Under the pieces are notes generated by a model that saw only the letters and a list, made by a program, of their open reading frames with translations, did not search any database and was not told where the DNA came from. 16,666 bases of DNA from Clostridiales bacterium (lineage in GTDB: Bacteria > Bacillota > Clostridia > Oscillospirales > Butyricicoccaceae), in the NCBI GenBank assembly GCA_026419635.1, contig JANZZB010000018.1, forward strand, positions 1 to 16,666, in the 5' to 3' direction. Below are positions 15,232 through 16,666 of this stretch, piece by piece (position 1 is the first letter of the stretch; every line of letters begins with the position of its first letter). A program made the translations under genes and the position numbers.

Positions 15232-16326
15232 TTACACGTTAAAGCGGAACAGAACAACATCACCATCGCGCATAATATATTCTTTTCCCTCAGACCGGAC
15301 CAATCCTTTTTCTTTGGCGTTTGCAAGCGATCCGCACGCCATTAAATCATCAAAATGGATGACTTCCGCGCGGATAAAACCACGTTCGAAATCCGAATGG
15401 ATTTTTCCGGCAGCCTGCGGAGCACGCGTACCTTTTTTAATTGTCCATGCGCGAACTTCCGGTGCACCAGCCGTTAAGTAAGAAATCAACCCTAAGAGCA
15501 GATAACAAGCCCCGATTAAACGGTCAAGACCGGATTCGGGCAAACCGAGTTCCGACAGGAAAAGGGCTTTTTCTTCATTATCCATACCGGAAATTTCCTC
15601 TTCCATTTGAGCGCAGATAGGAATTAATTCGGAATGTTCTTCTTTTGCAATATTGCTGACTGCTGTATATCTGGGGTTTTTATGGTAGTCGCCTGCAAAA
15701 CCCGCTTCATCCATGTTAGCTGCATAAATCACCGGTTTTCCGGATAAAAGATCAAAAGTTTCAAAGAGCTCTTTTTCCTCTTCGGAACATTCCATTGTGC
15801 GGGCCGTCAGACCCTTTTCAAGATGTTCTTTTAAACGTTCCAGAAGTTGAAGTTCCGGACCATATTTTTTATCTCCCTTAAAAAGCTTGGCTGTCTTATC
15901 AATCCGACGGTCTAATATTTCAATATCTGAAAGGATCAATTCTAAGTTGATGGTTTCAATATCCCTTTTTGGGTCCACACTTCCGTCTACATGTATGATG
16001 TTATCATTGTCAAAGCAACGAACCACATGAACAATCGCATCCACCTGTCTGATATGGGATAAAAATTTATTGCCAAGCCCTTCACCTTTTGATGCTCCCT
16101 TTACAAGACCCGCGATATCAACAAATTCAACAACTGCCGGAGTCAACTTTTTGGGATGATACATCTCCGAAAGGCTGTCTAGCCGATGATCGGGAACAGG
16201 AACGACACCGACGTTGGGATCGATTGTGCAAAACGGATAGTTTGCCGCCTCCGCCCCGGCATTGGTAATTGCGTTAAAAAGGGTGCTTTTGCCGACATTG
16301 GGCAAACCGACAATTCCGAGCTTCAT
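15232..16326 (-). CDS. ychF: Ribosome-associated P-loop NTPase YchF/OLA1
   Basis: Conserved Obg-family NTPase that associates with ribosomes and hydrolyses ATP in characterised homologues. The 364 residues match the family length. G1 is GLPNVGKS (7-14), G3 DIAGL (70-74). The G4 position reads NMDE (204-207) rather than NKxD, the substitution that defines YchF and gives its adenine preference. A helical insertion spans about 120-200, and the C-terminal TGS domain about 280-363, including GTRAPQAAGKIHSDFERGFIRAEV in segments. AAAGGAA lies about 11 bases before the ATG. A good promoter is present at 16463-16491. Confidence 0.97.
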   Translation of the reverse strand: MKLGIVGLPNVGKSTLFNAITNAGAEAANYPFCTIDPNVGVVPVPDHRLDSLSEMYHPKKLTPAVVEFVDIAGLVKGASKGEGLGNKFLSHIRQVDAIVHVVRCFDNDNIIHVDGSVDPKRDIETINLELILSDIEILDRRIDKTAKLFKGDKKYGPELQLLERLKEHLEKGLTARTMECSEEEKELFETFDLLSGKPVIYAANMDEAGFAGDYHKNPRYTAVSNIAKEEHSELIPICAQMEEEISGMDNEEKALFLSELGLPESGLDRLIGACYLLLGLISYLTAGAPEVRAWTIKKGTRAPQAAGKIHSDFERGFIRAEVIHFDDLMACGSLANAKEKGLVRSEGKEYIMRDGDVVLFRFNV

Positions 16327-16462
16327 AATGTTGGATATTCCTTTCTTTTTGCAAGAATCGCAGATTGATTAAAAAGGATAACTTTGAGTTAAAAATCAAA
16401 AATAAGGCGAATTTACCAAATAAACGGACCTTTTTAATCTTTGTATGGAATTCATACGAAGT

Positions 16463-16491
16463 ATTATACATGATTGAGCTATAAGGGTAAA
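16463..16491 (-). promoter_or_regulatory. Sigma-A promoter of ychF
   Basis: Minus strand TTTACC (16491-16486), a 17-base spacer and TATAAT (16468-16463). The leader to the ychF ATG is about 130 bases. A small inverted repeat GTATG-GAATT-CATAC at 16443-16457 lies near the predicted transcript start. I see no other structure in the 16327-16462 leader. Confidence 0.6.
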
Positions 16492-16505
16492 GTACGCTGA
16501 AATAA

Positions 16506-16649
16506 CTTTTTGGATTTGCCTATAATAATTTAAAAGAATTTGAGGAATCTCATGGAAAATTTATAAGTTATGCAAAGGCTTCATTAAGTGCAATTGAAGA
16601 TATATATAAAGTACAGATACCTACATCAGAAATAGGTTTTATATATGAC
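16506..16649 (+). pseudogene. Start-less fragment resembling a PRD regulatory domain
   Basis: After an in-frame stop at 16503 the plus strand stays open to the contig end without any ATG, GTG or TTG. The 48 codons before the adapter include HGKFISYAKASLSAIEDIY and IPTSEIGFIYD, which resemble the PTS-regulation (PRD) domain of LevR/antiterminator-type regulators, normally found deep inside long proteins. It begins about 15 bases from the ychF -35 box, leaving no room for an N-terminal part. It is therefore either a decayed remnant or sequence joined here by misassembly. The PRD resemblance is from memory of the pattern, not a search. Confidence 0.4.
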
Positions 16650-16666
16650 CTGTCTCTTATACACAT
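16650..16666. other. Sequencing adapter: Tn5/Nextera mosaic end
   Basis: The final bases CTGTCTCTTATACACAT are 17 of the 19 bases of the transposase mosaic end in the orientation seen when a read runs off its insert (CTGTCTCTTATACACATCT). This is library-preparation sequence, not genome. The genomic part of the window ends at about 16649, and residues translated from this stretch (LSLIH) are artefacts. Confidence 0.95.

Overview
The window looks like a piece of a moderately AT-rich, low-GC Gram-positive (Firmicutes/Clostridia-type) chromosome. Evidence: Shine-Dalgarno sites close to AAGGAG or GGAGG before most genes, consensus sigma-A promoters, the deoxyxylulose-independent PdxS/PdxT route to pyridoxal phosphate (PLP) with a MocR-type regulator, a glutamine-dependent NAD synthetase, HPr/EI of the PTS, and a lipoprotein-type membrane fusion protein. 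The genus cannot be named from the sequence alone. It is one end of an assembled contig: the last 17 bases are the Tn5/Nextera mosaic-end adapter, not genome.

Layout, left to right. 1-1457 (-): nadE, cut by the left edge. 1549-2946 (-): pdxR, divergent from 3080-4511 (+) pdxS-pdxT. The two -10 boxes overlap and are flanked by a direct repeat spaced exactly 50 bp, a plausible PdxR operator pair. 4518-4551: bidirectional terminator. 4563-5360 (-): metallo-beta-lactamase-fold hydrolase of unknown substrate. 5442-7633 (-): general PTS operon in the order ptsI-ptsH, with promoter and terminator. 7710-10154 (-): a large membrane c-di-GMP enzyme, CHASE4-like sensor-HAMP-PAS-GGDEF-HD-GYP, starting at TTG. 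10253-10500: a non-coding stretch of successive hairpins bracketed by two near-identical terminator-like hairpins. 10521-14137 (-): four-gene efflux operon (ABC ATPase, ABC-2 permease, TetR regulator, HlyD-like lipoprotein adaptor) with translationally coupled ends, a perfect-consensus promoter and a palindromic TetR-type operator. 14277-14350 (-): tRNA-Gly(CCC) with terminator. 14418-15131 (-): DUF1624-type membrane protein. 15232-16326 (-): ychF. 16506-16649 (+): start-less fragment resembling a PRD domain, then adapter.

The genes form separate housekeeping units: NAD synthesis, PLP synthesis with its own PLP-sensing regulator, sugar phosphotransfer, c-di-GMP turnover, a self-regulated efflux pump, and a ribosome-associated P-loop NTPase. 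I did not find a convincing new defence or mobile system. The points most worth following up are the hairpin cluster at 10253-10500, the compact pdxR/pdxS control region, the TetR operator/promoter at 14156-14211, and the adapter plus orphan coding fragment at the right end.
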